The notes beneath the pieces were generated by a model. It had not been told where the DNA came from and did no database searches. It worked only from the letters and a program-made list of their open reading frames with translations. DNA of 64,000 nt from assembly GCA_019925105.1 (NCBI GenBank), contig JAHGAU010000001.1, positions 682,001 through 746,000 on the forward strand. Direction: 5' to 3'. Positions 25,099 through 35,723 of the stretch are shown here, piece by piece. A program made the position numbers and the translations under genes. This stretch comes from Niebla homalea. Lineage: Eukaryota > Ascomycota > Lecanoromycetes > Lecanorales > Ramalinaceae. Positions within the stretch are counted from its first letter, which is position 1. Each line of letters begins with the position of its first letter.

Positions 25099-25188
25099 AT
25101 GCAAAAACCGTCTCAGCAAAAAGTGGGTGGTGGGACGGTCGCGTCCGGCAAAAAACCGGGCATGTTTCAAGCCACTTGAAAACAGGGG
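25099..25188 (-). repeat. Right terminal inverted repeat
   Basis: 90 bp matching the left repeat in inverted orientation without a mismatch; it ends ACTTGAAAACAGGGG at the right boundary. Confidence 0.95.
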
Positions 25189-25441
25189 TCATTTGGCGTT
25201 CGGCCTTGCCGCCCAGCCGTTCAACGTCACTCTCGGTCCTTTTCTAGCAGCAACGATTTGAAGAAGCCCCGACTCGGCGACTCCATCACCACCACTGGGC
25301 ACTGGCAAAACAGATTTCGAACGGACGAATTAAGCAAGGATTGACATGTACAGATATCATGTATAGATACCATATCCAGTGAGTCTTCCTCTCTTCTTAT
25401 CACTGGATATTCTTCTGGGACGCTACCAGGCCGTCAGGGGC

Positions 25442-27935
25442 TTATGCTTGTGCTTGTGCTTGTATCTTGTTCATCAGTCGCCTTTCTTTCTTCAACGCCT
25501 TCAATTGCGATATCACATCATCCAATGCGACCAGCTCCCCCTTAGCCTGTGTCTCCTTATCGTCCCGATTCCGAATATTCACTGATCTCGAGTCCCGCTC
25601 TTGAGCACCCACGACAAAGGTGAAATTGTATTGCTGCAACTGCCCCGTGCGAATTTTCTTGGGCATTGTGTTTCCGCTAAGATCCAAGTCCGCGAGCAGC
25701 TTGTTCGATCGCAGCAGTCTCTGCACTTCTTCCGCATATCCATTGACCGCTGGTGTGACAGGTATGATCAGCACTTGACGCGGGCTGAGCCAGAAAGGCC
25801 ATTTGCCTCCAAAGTGCTCTGTCAGGATGGCCATGAATCGTTCAAAGCTACCGATAATTGCTCGATGGATCATGACCGGACGAGCACGACCGGGTCCAAG
25901 AGCTTTCGCCTGCTTTGCCTCCGATCCGTCCGTTTCCGTTGTGGCTTTGGCAGCAGTCTCCTCCTTGGGCTTGCTTGACGTTTGTTGATCGGTCATATAT
26001 TCGAGTTCAAATCGCTGAGGCAATTGAAAGTCCAACTGGATCGTCGCACACTGAAACTCACGCTTCAAGGCATCTGATATGGTAATGTCGATCTTGGGTC
26101 CGTAGAAGGCTCCGTCGCCTTCGTTGAGTTCCCATTGCCCATTGCCAGCTGCTGCAAATTGGTCCAAGGCTTCCTTCAGCTTTGCCTCTGCAACATCCCA
26201 CGTCTCCACATCCCCTAAGAATTTCTCCGGCCTTGTTGACAGCATCAGCTTGAACGGAAAGCCAAACAGTCCATAAACGGACTTGAGTAAATCGAACAGT
26301 CCCTCAATCTCGGAAGTGATCTAGTACTGTGAGCAGAACATCTTGGGGAAGTGGTGCTCGTCTTACCTGATCCTGGGTGCAGAAATGATGGCAGTCATCT
26401 TGTTGAAACTTACGCACCCGAGTCATGCCATGGAGTGCTCCAGACGCTTCATTGCGGTGCAAAACACCAAAATCGGCCATACGTAGGGGCAATTCCCGGT
26501 AACTCCTCTCTCGATGACCAAACATGATACAGTGTCCGGGGCAGTTCATCGGCTTCAGGGCCCACTTCTTTTTTTCCACATCTAAGCTGAACATGTCTTC
26601 CGAATAGTGCTGCCAATGGCCCGACCTTTTCCACAGTTCTGCATCGTACATATTGGGCGATTGCACCTCCTGATACCCTCGCTTGTGGTATTCCGATCGG
26701 AGCATTTTCTGAATAGCATTGAATATTAGGGTACCGTTGGGCAGCATGAAGCAACATCCGGGCGATAATTCGTCAAAGAAGAAAAGTTCTTGGTCAGTGC
26801 CTATCTTGCGATGATCGCGTTCCTTGGCTTCCTCCAGGAATTTCTTGTGTTCGGCCATCAGCTTTTTGTCAGGGAAAGCTACCCCGTATATTCTATGCAG
26901 AGAGTCATCATTCTTGTCACCGCGGAAATAGCACGAAGAATTCTTCATGATCTGGAACGTCTTTATCTTGCCCGTATTTTGGATGTGAGGTCCTAAACAC
27001 AAGTCCACCAATGTCCCGCACTTGTAGACTGTGCTTCCCTCTGGAGGTAGCAAATTCTCAATGTAATACATCTTATACTTGCTGTAGCCAAACATCTTCT
27101 TCAGATCAGGTATTGACACATGCAGTCTCTCGAACGGTTGCTTCTCCTTGAAGTATTTCGAGGCTTTGCTCTCCAATGGCGGCCAATCACTCTCTTTAAC
27201 ACCCTGGCCTTCGGGCAACGCCATATCATAGAAGAAACCTTGGTCGACAGGCGGGCCATGAGAAAGCAGGCAATTGTATTGGCACTCAGCAGCCTCACCC
27301 AAGACGTGTGCGCTTGAATGCCAAAAGACGTTCCTCCCCTCAGCACTGCTGAAGGGAACATAGCTGACACGACACTCATATTCCAAAGGCCGATCCAGGT
27401 CCCAAAGCTCCTTACCGTTGAGCTTGGCAATAACCACGTCTGCGCTAACATCCTTATCCACATGTCTGAGGAAGGATCCAGGTGTAGATTCCCAGGCCTT
27501 GGCGGCAACGGGCATTGCGGGTCTCGGCCTGCCATCCTTGTCAATACCTAGGTCGAGGACGACATTTATGACAGGCTTCTCTTTTTCGAGTATCTCGGCG
27601 TCCCGCTTCCGTTTCAGGTCATCGAATAACCGGTTACGCTCGATGATGAAGTCTGGCAAGGGTCCATTGGCCGCGTTGGAGGGCACCACTGAAGGCTTGG
27701 AAGGTTTCGATGCCTGTGATGGAATTTTTGAAGACTCACTCAACTTCTTCGCATGCTCCTGCGCATTCTCGTATTGCTTGAGACTTGCCCTCTTCGACGT
27801 TGGCGAAGAGGGGGCAGGAGCGTCTTGAGGGTTTACACGTGGCTCTACCTCTGGGTCTGCGACAGCTGACCTCAGAGCTAGATCATCACGCTGTTCATAC
27901 GATCCTGCAGCTTGGCCGTTAGGTTGTGTATCCAT
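25442..27935 (-). CDS. THS1: Threonyl-tRNA synthetase, cytosolic
   Basis: Exons 27935-26367 and 26320-25442 around a 46-bp intron give 815 residues. Domain order: a disordered leader of about 90 residues, a TGS domain, the second additional domain with [10 protein letters not shown], the class II core with MNCPGHC (zinc cysteine) and motif 2 FQQDD preceded by [12 protein letters not shown], and the anticodon-binding domain ([12 protein letters not shown]). An acidic, Lys-rich insertion ([14 protein letters not shown]) interrupts the core before the [15 protein letters not shown] segment, as in eukaryotic ThrRS. No mitochondrial presequence is evident. The C-terminus is a short AQAQA tail from a 12-bp-like repeat. 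Divergent from GAR1, with 186 bp between start codons. Confidence 0.95.
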
Positions 27936-28121
27936 TGTGGGGTTGTGAGTGACTACTGTGAGTCAATGCGCACAGTGAACTCACAAGAAATAAATTACAA
28001 TTATAGGTTTAAGATTACGCTAGCCCAAGCGATTAATACCATGGCGCACTTGCATCTTAAGCTTCTGGTTTGCAGACTTTCAAATATGTCTTGAAAGCAA
28101 CTCGTCAGATCATCGTTCAAC

Positions 28122-28964
28122 ATGTCTTTTCGTGGTGGATCTCGAGGAAGAGGCGGTTTCGATCGTGGACGGGGCGACGGCGGCTTCCGAGGGGGTTAGC
28201 AGAATCTCAAAATTATGTTGCAGATAGCCACGCTGACCAAAAAGCAGGTAGAGGAGGTTATCAACAATCTTATGGGCCACCAGCTACAGTCCAGGGTACG
28301 GTCCCTGTTCCTGTATGACGGCGAGCAAAGATTGACAATGGTTAGAACTCGGCACCTTCCTGCATGCATGTGAAGGAGAGATGATCTGCGAATCCACCAA
28401 TCCCAAAGTCCCATACTTCAGTGCCCCTGCCTACCTAGAGAACAAGGTATGTGATACTTTGGGCTCTCAGCAATGGGCGCTAACACGCTGCAGACAGCTA
28501 TAGGCAAGATTGACGAGGTCTTCGGCAAAATCACCAGCGTTCACTTCACTATCAAACCACAGCAGGGAATTGTCGCAACGTCATTCAAGGCAGGTGACAA
28601 ATTTTATATTGGAGGAGATAAGCTGCTGCCGTTGGAAAAGTGAGAGACATTAGGCTCTATACAAGACCATCTGCTCATTCGATCTAGATTCTTACCGAAA
28701 CCAAAACCACCACCTGGAGCACCCAAACCCAAACGGGCGGGCGGAGGTTCGAGAGGCGGACCAATGCGTGGCGGTAGAGGTGGAGCAAGAGGTTCAGGAC
28801 GAGGTGGGAGGGGGGCTCCGCGAGGTAGAGGCGGATTCGGTGATCGTGGTGGAGGGCGAGGCGGGGCGCGAGGTGGAGGCTTCAGTCGAGGAGGAGGAGG
28901 AGGTCGCGGTGGTAACCCCAATTTCACGAGAGCCGGGTCCAGCAGTCGGGGAAGGGGCTCATGA
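28122..28964 (+). CDS. GAR1: H/ACA snoRNP protein Gar1
   Basis: Five exons: 28122-28194, 28248-28295, 28346-28446, 28494-28639 and 28688-28964; introns are 47-53 bp, all with good branch points, and the total is 214 residues. The core ([53 protein letters not shown]) is flanked by N- and C-terminal RGG-rich arms. Gar1 is a subunit of the box H/ACA particle that pseudouridylates rRNA and snRNA in the nucleolus. Five small exons in 843 bp make it easy to miss by simple frame searches. Confidence 0.96.
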
Positions 28965-29390
28965 TCGACAGCATTGGCGTAAAGGACCTTGATTGGATTT
29001 CAATGGTATAAAAGATACCCGGACACCCTCTGGCTGTGTTGATTAAGCTTTAACCTTGAAGGGCAAGGCGAATTTCGCTCCTATGAGGACATCGGCTGCA
29101 ACGAATGTATAACAATTCATGCGATTCCTCTACCTACTCCCTAGTAATTTTTCGTTGACAATGACAGCCATGAGCATGCACTGTGTACATAATATGCCCA
29201 ATGACGTAGCATTCGCTGTGGGACTGAACATTTCGCGTAGGAAGTTTTAACCCGCCCCACCACGCCCACTTCATCCAGATCCAGATGCGGACATACCTCG
29301 AATGTCCGCCAATACTATTACCTTGCACCTATTTTACCCTACTAATTCGTTCCCATCATCGACCCATATACTCTCTCCCCTGCTGCCAAA
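28965..29390. other. Intergenic, GAR1 3' end to SEC14
   Basis: About 430 bp containing the GAR1 3' untranslated region and the SEC14 promoter. No gene seen. Confidence 0.4.
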
Positions 29391-30673
29391 ATGGCGGAGA
29401 TAGAGAAGCACCCCAAGTACGACGACTACGACTTTCCCACCACCGCCCCCACCAAACAAGCCGGTCATCCAGGCCACACCGACAAACAACAAGATGCCCA
29501 AGTCTTCATGCTACGATCGCAACTTGAGCAGGCGGGGTATACCGAGCGGTTGGATACGCTATGCATGCTGCGGTTCCTGCGCGCCCGGAAATTTAATGTC
29601 GAGCTTGCGAAGAAGATGTACCATTTACCCCCCTCCCCCTTCCCCCCGGTTAGAACAATTGTCCGTCGCGAGGATGTTCCACTGAGATGCAATGTGACGT
29701 ATCAGGTTCATAGAATGCGAGCAATGGCGAAAAGACTTTGGCGTGGACGAGTTGGTCAAGACGTTCGACTACAAGGAGAAGCCCCAGGTGTTTGAATACT
29801 ACCCGCAATACTACCACAAGACCGACAAGGTGAGACTGCCCCTTTTGCCTGCTGCTACTTTCCCTCCACCCTCTTCGCCCCACCATCGTTTCCCCTCGTA
29901 CTACGATAAACAGCCGTGCTGATCGGGGGGGGGGAGGTGAAAACCCCACACAGGATGGCCGCCCCGTCTACATCGAACACATGGGCAAGATCGACCTGCC
30001 GGCCATGTACAAGATCACGACGGCCGAGCGCATGCTCCAGAACCTCGTGGTCGAGTACGAGAACGTGGCCGACCCCCGCCTCCCGGCCTGCTCCCGCAAA
30101 TCCGGCCACCTCCTCGAGACCTGCTGCTCCATCATGGACCTGAACGGCGTCGGCGTCACGCGCGTGCCCTCCGTGTATGGTTATGTGAAGCAGGCCTCGG
30201 CCATCAGCCAGAATTACTATCCCGAGAGGCTGGGCAAGTTGTTCCTCGTGAATGCGCCGTGGGGGTTTGCGAGTGTGTTTAGCGTGGTGAAGGGGTTCTT
30301 GGATCCGGTCACGGTGGCGAAGATCCATGTGTTGGGGAGAGGGTATCAGACGGAGCTGTTGGCGCAGGTGCCCAAGGAGAATTTACCCAAGGCGCTGGGC
30401 GGAACGTGCGAGTGTGAGGGAAGCTGCATGTTGAGTGATGCTGGACCATGGTATGACTTTCCACAATTCTTTTGAGGACGATGTGCAAGGCAGCTGACCA
30501 GGTTGTTTCCCAACAGGCAAGATCCGCAATGGGCAAGACCACCCAAGTGGGCGCAGAGTAAGACGGAGGAAAAGCCGACTAGTACGACCACCGCGCCGGC
30601 GCCCCAAGCCGCAACAGAGAGCAAGAAGGAGGCAGGCCTTGCAGAAGCGCAGCAAGCACCCATGGGCTCTTGA
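29391..30673 (+). CDS. SEC14: Phosphatidylinositol/phosphatidylcholine transfer protein Sec14
   Basis: Four exons: 29391-29617, 29706-29829, 29954-30450 and 30517-30673; 334 residues. The CRAL-TRIO N-terminal helix region (TLCMLRFLRARKFNVELAKKM) runs into the lipid-binding domain with DGRPVYIEHMGKIDL, MDLNGVGVTRVPSVYGYVKQ, YYPERLGKLFLVNAPWGF and the gate-helix region. CECEGSCMLSDAGPW closes the fold, followed by a Thr/Ala/Lys-rich tail. Sec14 exchanges PI and PC and supports PI4P production at the Golgi. The second intron (124 bp) has a G-rich run before its acceptor. Converges with MIS14. Confidence 0.96.
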
Positions 30674-30868
30674 CTTCCTGGTTGTTAAACAGATATCAAA
30701 TCATTCAACATTAGCTTTGCCTACAAATCGAAGCTATGAGAGCGCCAATCTCGCTGCTCCGCAGACTGCCGGACGGGGTAGGTCGCAGATATCCAGAAGA
30801 AGACCCCAAAGGCCAGCGTCCAATGCTCGTCCTGCAATCATCATAAAGTCGCACCACCCTCATACACT

Positions 30869-31682
30869 TCATAACCCCTCCACCACATCCATCGCCTTCT
30901 CCGCCCTTTCCAGCCTCGCCAGCACCCCCGTGATATCACTCAGTCCCTCCAAACCTTCCACCCCCAACTTCCACATCTTCTCCAGCTCCTCTCGCCTCTC
31001 GAGAACCACCCCTTGTAACAGTAAACCCTTCGCACCCACCTCCTCCTCCCCCTCCTCTAGCTTCACTACCCCTTGCTGCCCCTCCATATCACCCCTCAAC
31101 CTCTCCACATAAGCCTGCGCAGCCATCTCGGGCGCCGTCCTCCTCATCTTGGCCACACTCTCCGATTCCTGCTCCAATTGGATGTAGAGGTTGCGTAGCC
31201 GTTCCGCCAGGCGGGGGTCATAGGCTTCGTAATTCCCCGCCGCTATTTCTGCGTCGGAGAGGTTCGTGGTTTCATTGGTACTGCCGGTGTTTGCGGTGGT
31301 GTCTTTTGGTGTGGAGGTGATGCCGGATGAGGGGGGTTGGAGGAGTGAGGGGGAGGGGTCGAAGCCGTTGATTGTCAGGGAGGGGAGCGCGAGGGTGAGG
31401 GAGCGGAGGATGTACTACGGAGAAGATCGATGTCAGCCAGGTGAAGCATGATGTGAGGCACTGCTATTCAAAACCGACATATACAGCAAAAGGGAACCGG
31501 TGGGGGCTCACAGCTTGAACCAGTTCTTCGACTTTTGACCTGTACACGTCTTCGCCTTGCGGCGCGGCTGAGCGCGGAATGGCTAGGTCAATCTTCTCTT
31601 GTGCAGCATTTCGAATGTTGTTGAGCAGGTACGTAAGGTCAGAGGCTGATTGCAGATCGATTTTGCGGTGGTGGGAATCCAT
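30869..31682 (-). CDS. MIS14: Kinetochore MIND-complex subunit Mis14/Nsl1
   Basis: Exons 31682-31512 and 31414-30869 with a 97-bp intron give 238 residues. The start MDSHHRKIDLQSASDLTYL and RSKVEELVQAYILRSLTLAL (across the junction) match the conserved N-terminus of fungal Mis14. The rest is helical and coiled-coil-like (QLEQESESVAKMRR, VVLERREELEKMWKL). Mis14/Nsl1 is one of four MIND subunits that join inner kinetochore to the Ndc80 complex. A Ser/Thr-rich linker sits between the conserved head and the helices. Recognition is from the N-terminal pattern. Confidence 0.85.
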
Positions 31683-32296
31683 CGTGGATATCTCCGAGCG
31701 GTGCAGGGCGGGGGCAGCGAGCAGATGCAGTCAGCGGTAATGCATGGCATGCGCGTAATTCTGAACTTTGTAGAAATGATTTGGCGATGATTTCAATGGT
31801 GCTCAAGTCAGAGCTTTGTTTCCCGTCAGAATGCGACAATGTGATATATCCAAAGGTCCGCGTGTTTGGATATACCCTGATGCGGCTAGCGTGCCTTTTA
31901 GTTCTAGCGTATATATTGCGCTCCTCTCATTATCAGCTCTTATATATTCACTTCGTAGTCGTGGGGCAACTCAGAAGCTTGGACAATCATACTGTAGCGT
32001 ATCATTCACTAGTCTGAGACACCAACGCCCGGATGAATGATCAACGACATGACACCAATGATGGGGAGCATCGGAGATTCCGGTCATAATCCTCGGATTT
32101 GTTCTGACCTGCATTAGTATCAAACGGAAGGATGGGTCAACGTTCTCGGAATGACGGAGGAACCATGTGGCTTTGAATGCAGTGATGGCCCAAAAGATCG
32201 ATCGGGACTGGTGCATATAAAATACTTCTTATTCACTCACAGAATGGGCATTTCGTGTCAACTTACGTCGTGCTGCCTGGGAATAACCCTGTTGCC
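31683..32296. other. Divergent intergenic region, MIS14 / SDR
   Basis: About 610 bp with the 5' sides of two divergent genes. Apart from a TATA-type box for the SDR gene I see no element. Confidence 0.4.
32216..32221 (+). promoter_or_regulatory. Candidate TATA box of the SDR gene
   Basis: TATAAA lies 76 bp upstream of the SDR start codon, in a suitable position for a fungal core promoter. Prediction from sequence alone. Confidence 0.45.
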
Positions 32297-33022
32297 ATGC
32301 CTTCTAAATTTATTGTTCTCATCTCTGGAGCTAATCGGGGCGTAGGACTTGAGGTCGTGAAGAAGCTTGCTCAAGACTCTGATTATCATGTAATCCTTGG
32401 CTCTCGATCTCTCGCAAAGGGGCAGGAAGCAGCCTCATCCCTTCCAGCTCTTGCTTCAGTTGAGCCAATAGAACTCAACATAACCTCCGATGAATCGATC
32501 GAGGCCGCAGTAGAGACAGTAAAGTCGAAGCACGGACGCTTGGATGCCCTGGTCAACAACGCAGGTATTGGGCTCGCTGCTTTCGAGCCTGAGACACCTC
32601 GACGAGAATTATTCGGAAAGACCTTTGCAACCAACACAACTAGCTCTGTTTGCATGACCGAGGCATTCCTTCCCTTGCTCCGTCAATCCAAGAACCCTCA
32701 GCTGGTATTCGTCTCCAGTGCAGTAGGATCGATTGCCGAAACACTAGACCCAAAGGCCTCGCATTACGGTGCTTCCTCAATCGCTATGGCATACAAGGCT
32801 TCCAAAGCTGCTCAGAACCTGACCGTAGCGCACTACGCAGTCCTCTTACGGGATGAGCCATTCAAAGTGAATGCTTGTACGCCTGGATTATCAGCGACCG
32901 AATTCTCTGGCGGTCGAGGCCGAGATCCCAGGATAGGGGCTGAGATTATTGTCAGATTAGTGAAAGGCGAGGTTGAGGGAACGGGAGGTTTTTGGGACAA
33001 CGACGGCCGCCTTCCTTGGTAA
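32297..33022 (+). CDS. Short-chain dehydrogenase/reductase
   Basis: A single exon of 241 residues from the ATG at 32297. It has a classical SDR pattern: nucleotide site SGANRGVGLEV, structural NNAG (LVNNAGIGLAAFE), catalytic Ser in FVSSAVGS, and Tyr-x3-Lys in AMAYKASKAAQNL, then the PG motif (NACTPGLSATEF). The basic residue in LGSRSLAKGQE after strand 2 suggests NADP(H). The closest shape is the small carbonyl-reductase-like SDRs of fungi. The substrate is unknown. It stands alone; no clustered metabolic gene is next to it. Confidence 0.88.
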   Translation: MPSKFIVLISGANRGVGLEVVKKLAQDSDYHVILGSRSLAKGQEAASSLPALASVEPIELNITSDESIEAAVETVKSKHGRLDALVNNAGIGLAAFEPETPRRELFGKTFATNTTSSVCMTEAFLPLLRQSKNPQLVFVSSAVGSIAETLDPKASHYGASSIAMAYKASKAAQNLTVAHYAVLLRDEPFKVNACTPGLSATEFSGGRGRDPRIGAEIIVRLVKGEVEGTGGFWDNDGRLPW

Positions 33023-33156
33023 ATTGCTCGCAAGGAAGCGAGGAAGTTGCGAGGTCCCGGATCACACAGAGGGGATACATATCGAGACATTCTCGACTGG
33101 GGCCAGATGGCAGCCGTAGTAATCCAATTCGCTTTCGTATCGAACCTCGAGTTCTT

Positions 33157-33755
33157 TCACAGTCCTTGATCATGAGACTTCTTCGTAAATCCCATAGCCT
33201 CCCCCCACCATTCCAAGACGCCGCACTCATTGAGATCGGCACCGAGTGTTTTCATGTTTTCAAACTCTCTGACATCGCCGAAAGAAATCTGAAGTTGACC
33301 TGAGTTGACTAACTCAGATCGGACATGTTGGTAGTCCTTGTATCGCAGCCTCTAGAGACACGAACTGTCAGACTCGCAAACGACGTCATGAGTAATCAGT
33401 ACTGGAGGGGAAAGGTCGACTGCAGATTCGCACGTCTCGAGTATTGGATTGCATGGAAAATTATACAAATTCCGTTTTGGGGATTTTGAAGAAGAAATAT
33501 AGGCGAGAGGACCGGGGGCCACGCACGGCGTGTCTTGAAGACACGGAAGCAATTCAAACCGACCTTGACTGCTGAGATCCACCCAGCAAGCCCCTCCATA
33601 CCTTCTACTTGACTTTCGGAAATCATTACCCCAGGCGGATGAGCACCGGTCTTCAGATACACGGCACATTCATATTTCTTCGCCGCCTTCGAGATGGCAG
33701 CTATCTTCTTTCGTGATGTCATGTGATGTGTTCGGATCAGAGCTCTAAAGAGCAT
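33157..33755 (-). CDS. Small protein with a Prp3_C/DUF1115-type domain
   Basis: Two exons, 33755-33564 and 33351-33157, joined over a 212-bp intron, give 128 residues. The first exon carries LFRALIRTHHMTSRKKI, TGAHPPGVMI and EGMEGLAGWISAVK; the second continues RLRYKDYQHVRSE and ends GVLEWWGEAMGF. This matches my memory of the domain found at the C-terminus of Prp3 and of RWD-domain proteins (HH-x-S-x-K-R..., GxPGV, then RWKDYQ). Here it seems to stand alone without an RWD domain. The donor is GTCGGT, a weak match, so the junction is tentative, but both exons read as coding and join in phase. Function unknown. Confidence 0.6.
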
Positions 33756-34148
33756 GAGTATGGAATGGGAATGTGTAGGTTCATAGTGAGAGATCCTTGG
33801 AGACCATCCGCCAAAAGTTGCGGATTGGTAAAGATCACGTGAGCGAGATGTGTGATTCACCAAATGTGTATCAGATTATTTCTATATTGCATGGTTTTCT
33901 TCTGCGGCCAATCGTACGTCTACACAGGTGCAATTGTTTTTTAAATGCTCTACATTGCAAATAAACATTTGACAAGCTTGCCGGCGAGGCCAACAACAGG
34001 ACGAAAAGAAGTATCAATTTAATAAGTAATATACACGAGTGATGAATGCATCACATCCCGACTAAGCTACCGTCCTGAGACTCAACCCCTGAACGATGAT
34101 ACTTTTACTCCACCTGCCTTCTGTCTACTGGGCCGTGCGTTCTTTGCT
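33756..34148. other. Intergenic
   Basis: About 390 bp between two minus-strand genes. No gene seen; the region 33880-34030 is mildly AT-rich and may be the 3' untranslated part of the secreted-protein gene. Confidence 0.35.
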
Positions 34149-34916
34149 TTAGTTGTGGTGAAGACGGAAGCAGCCGGCAGCTCCATCAACGTTGACGCAG
34201 CCATTTTTGGCGGTATCCTTCGAGAAAAATTGGTTGATGAATTTGGCACAAGCTGGAAGACCCCCTGACAGATTGCCACCCCGAGCAGCAATGGCTCCTG
34301 GCGCCGAGGATATAGTTGGCTCGGCAATGTCTCTCTTCAATTTGGGAGTTGGGAGATTGAATTCGGTGGTCGCACCTTCGGGTGGGCTACGCTGGACGAT
34401 GATGGCATTCTGGATGACCATAGCTGCATACTGAGTCATGTCCATGAATTGGGTTACATTGGCGGCCTTAAAGTCATAAGCCTGACCAGGATCTGGATCT
34501 GGATTATGCTGTACGGCTCCCAGGTCGAAACCGCTGAAATCCAGAGTCTCGTTGCTGTAGAGTGGGCGGCTCAGGGTGAATGAGTGGACAGGATTGATCT
34601 TTGGGCCCTGCCCTAGGTTGGGCTGGATGACGTATCCATAGTTGTAGGAATCAACTGGGAACTGATTACCTGTGCAATCAGGCTGGGAAAACATGACCAT
34701 GCTGATATCCACATGGTCGCCGACGTGGGTACCATCGTGGACGAGGGCTTTAGCCGTCGGCTCTGGGCCGAGTTTCGAATATATGCGACCGTTAGGGGTT
34801 TTGGTGCGCTTGGTGACAGCCTTAGTTGGCGTAGCAAAGGTGGTGAGATCCTTCGCAACGGCGCTGGTGCTAAGTGCAATTGCGCATAAGAGAACTATCT
34901 TGTATAGAGGAGCCAT
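34149..34916 (-). CDS. Secreted protein of unknown function
   Basis: A single exon of 255 residues. The start MAPLYKIVLLCAIALSTSAVA is a clear signal peptide, with likely cleavage after AVA (residue 21). The mature part contains a basic stretch with KR pairs (VTKRTK, near residue 37; KLKRDI, near residue 195), which could be Kex2-type sites, and four cysteines in the mature chain (PDCTG, PACAK, NGCVN, AGCFR). Three of them cluster in the last 35 residues. I do not recognise the family. It could be a cell-wall or host-interaction protein, but nothing in the sequence proves this. Confidence 0.75.
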   Translation of the reverse strand: MAPLYKIVLLCAIALSTSAVAKDLTTFATPTKAVTKRTKTPNGRIYSKLGPEPTAKALVHDGTHVGDHVDISMVMFSQPDCTGNQFPVDSYNYGYVIQPNLGQGPKINPVHSFTLSRPLYSNETLDFSGFDLGAVQHNPDPDPGQAYDFKAANVTQFMDMTQYAAMVIQNAIIVQRSPPEGATTEFNLPTPKLKRDIAEPTISSAPGAIAARGGNLSGGLPACAKFINQFFSKDTAKNGCVNVDGAAGCFRLHHN

Positions 34917-35723
34917 GTTGAAATAATTCTTTCAAAGATGTGTTCTGCTCGTGGTTTGAAGTAAAGTGATGCAACTTGCAGGTTGGGATGATGCCGAGGA
35001 TGAGAAAGACTTTACATTTTCCCTGTAATTACAACTGATCTTTTCGTAGCCCTTGTGCTCCCAACCTTTTGTTCATTGGGAGCCCTGGGTACAAGGCTTA
35101 GGGCAAAGACTGAAAGGACGGTAAGGTATCCCAGGAGCATCCAGAGCGCTTTGATATCTTGAAAGCCACCGTGTCTTTCCCCATAGTCATGAATGACCAT
35201 GCGACTATAATTAGACCAAATCCCAGTTTCGCGCGCCTTTTCCCCCCTCCGGAAATGTTTCTTTGAGGTCTCAATGGAAAGACGGGTTTATGGTGTCGGT
35301 AATTCTTGTGAGCTCGGACAAAGGCTGAAAGGCACGAGGAGGAAATTTTTGGCTGGCAGGGTCGCCCGTCGCATGGCACAGAAAATTATTATTGCTGCAC
35401 ACGGCAAGATCATTTCGATCGTATCCCAGGTGTGTGTCCAATAATCACGACGCCCGGTCGTCTCACCAAATCAGATCGCGCTAGTCTCAACGCCCAACAT
35501 TTGGCGGGTGTAAGCACCATCGTCAAGCGGAAGATGCAAAGACGCGCACTTATCTTGCAAGCAGCGTGATGCTGTTGGCGTAAACCCAGAAGAGAATGCA
35601 CGATGAATCGAGGTCAAGTATTGGAGCGTCCAGCGCCAATAACGAAAGAAGCCCATTCGCAATTCAACACCATGTTCGAAGTCCGTGCTTACATTACATA
35701 GCAACGCGCTCAACCGCGTGCTG
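34917..35723. other. Intergenic, 0.8 kb
   Basis: Between the secreted-protein start and the 3' end of RBD2. Short open frames at 35100-35710 show no family features. It should carry the secreted-protein promoter. Confidence 0.35.

Larger units (their letters stand above)
21684..25188. mobile_element. RIP-degraded DNA transposon with 90-bp terminal inverted repeats
   Basis: The 3505-bp element is bounded by perfect inverted repeats. Between them the DNA is extremely AT-rich, full of TpA, with very few CpA or TpG steps and many stop codons in all frames; residual cytosines are often in CpG. This is the known signature of repeat-induced point mutation in ascomycetes. The only longish open frame (up to 22022) starts in the left repeat and encodes Ile/Lys-rich low-quality sequence. 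No transposase motif can be read, so the superfamily is open; long repeats and size would fit a Mutator-like or Tc1/mariner-like element. No clean target duplication is visible. Confidence 0.85.

Noticed and set aside
28764..28992. Second overlapping frame in the GAR1 RGG region
   Set aside because: It is a shadow of the Gly/Arg repeat DNA; the other frame continues the Gar1 core in phase.
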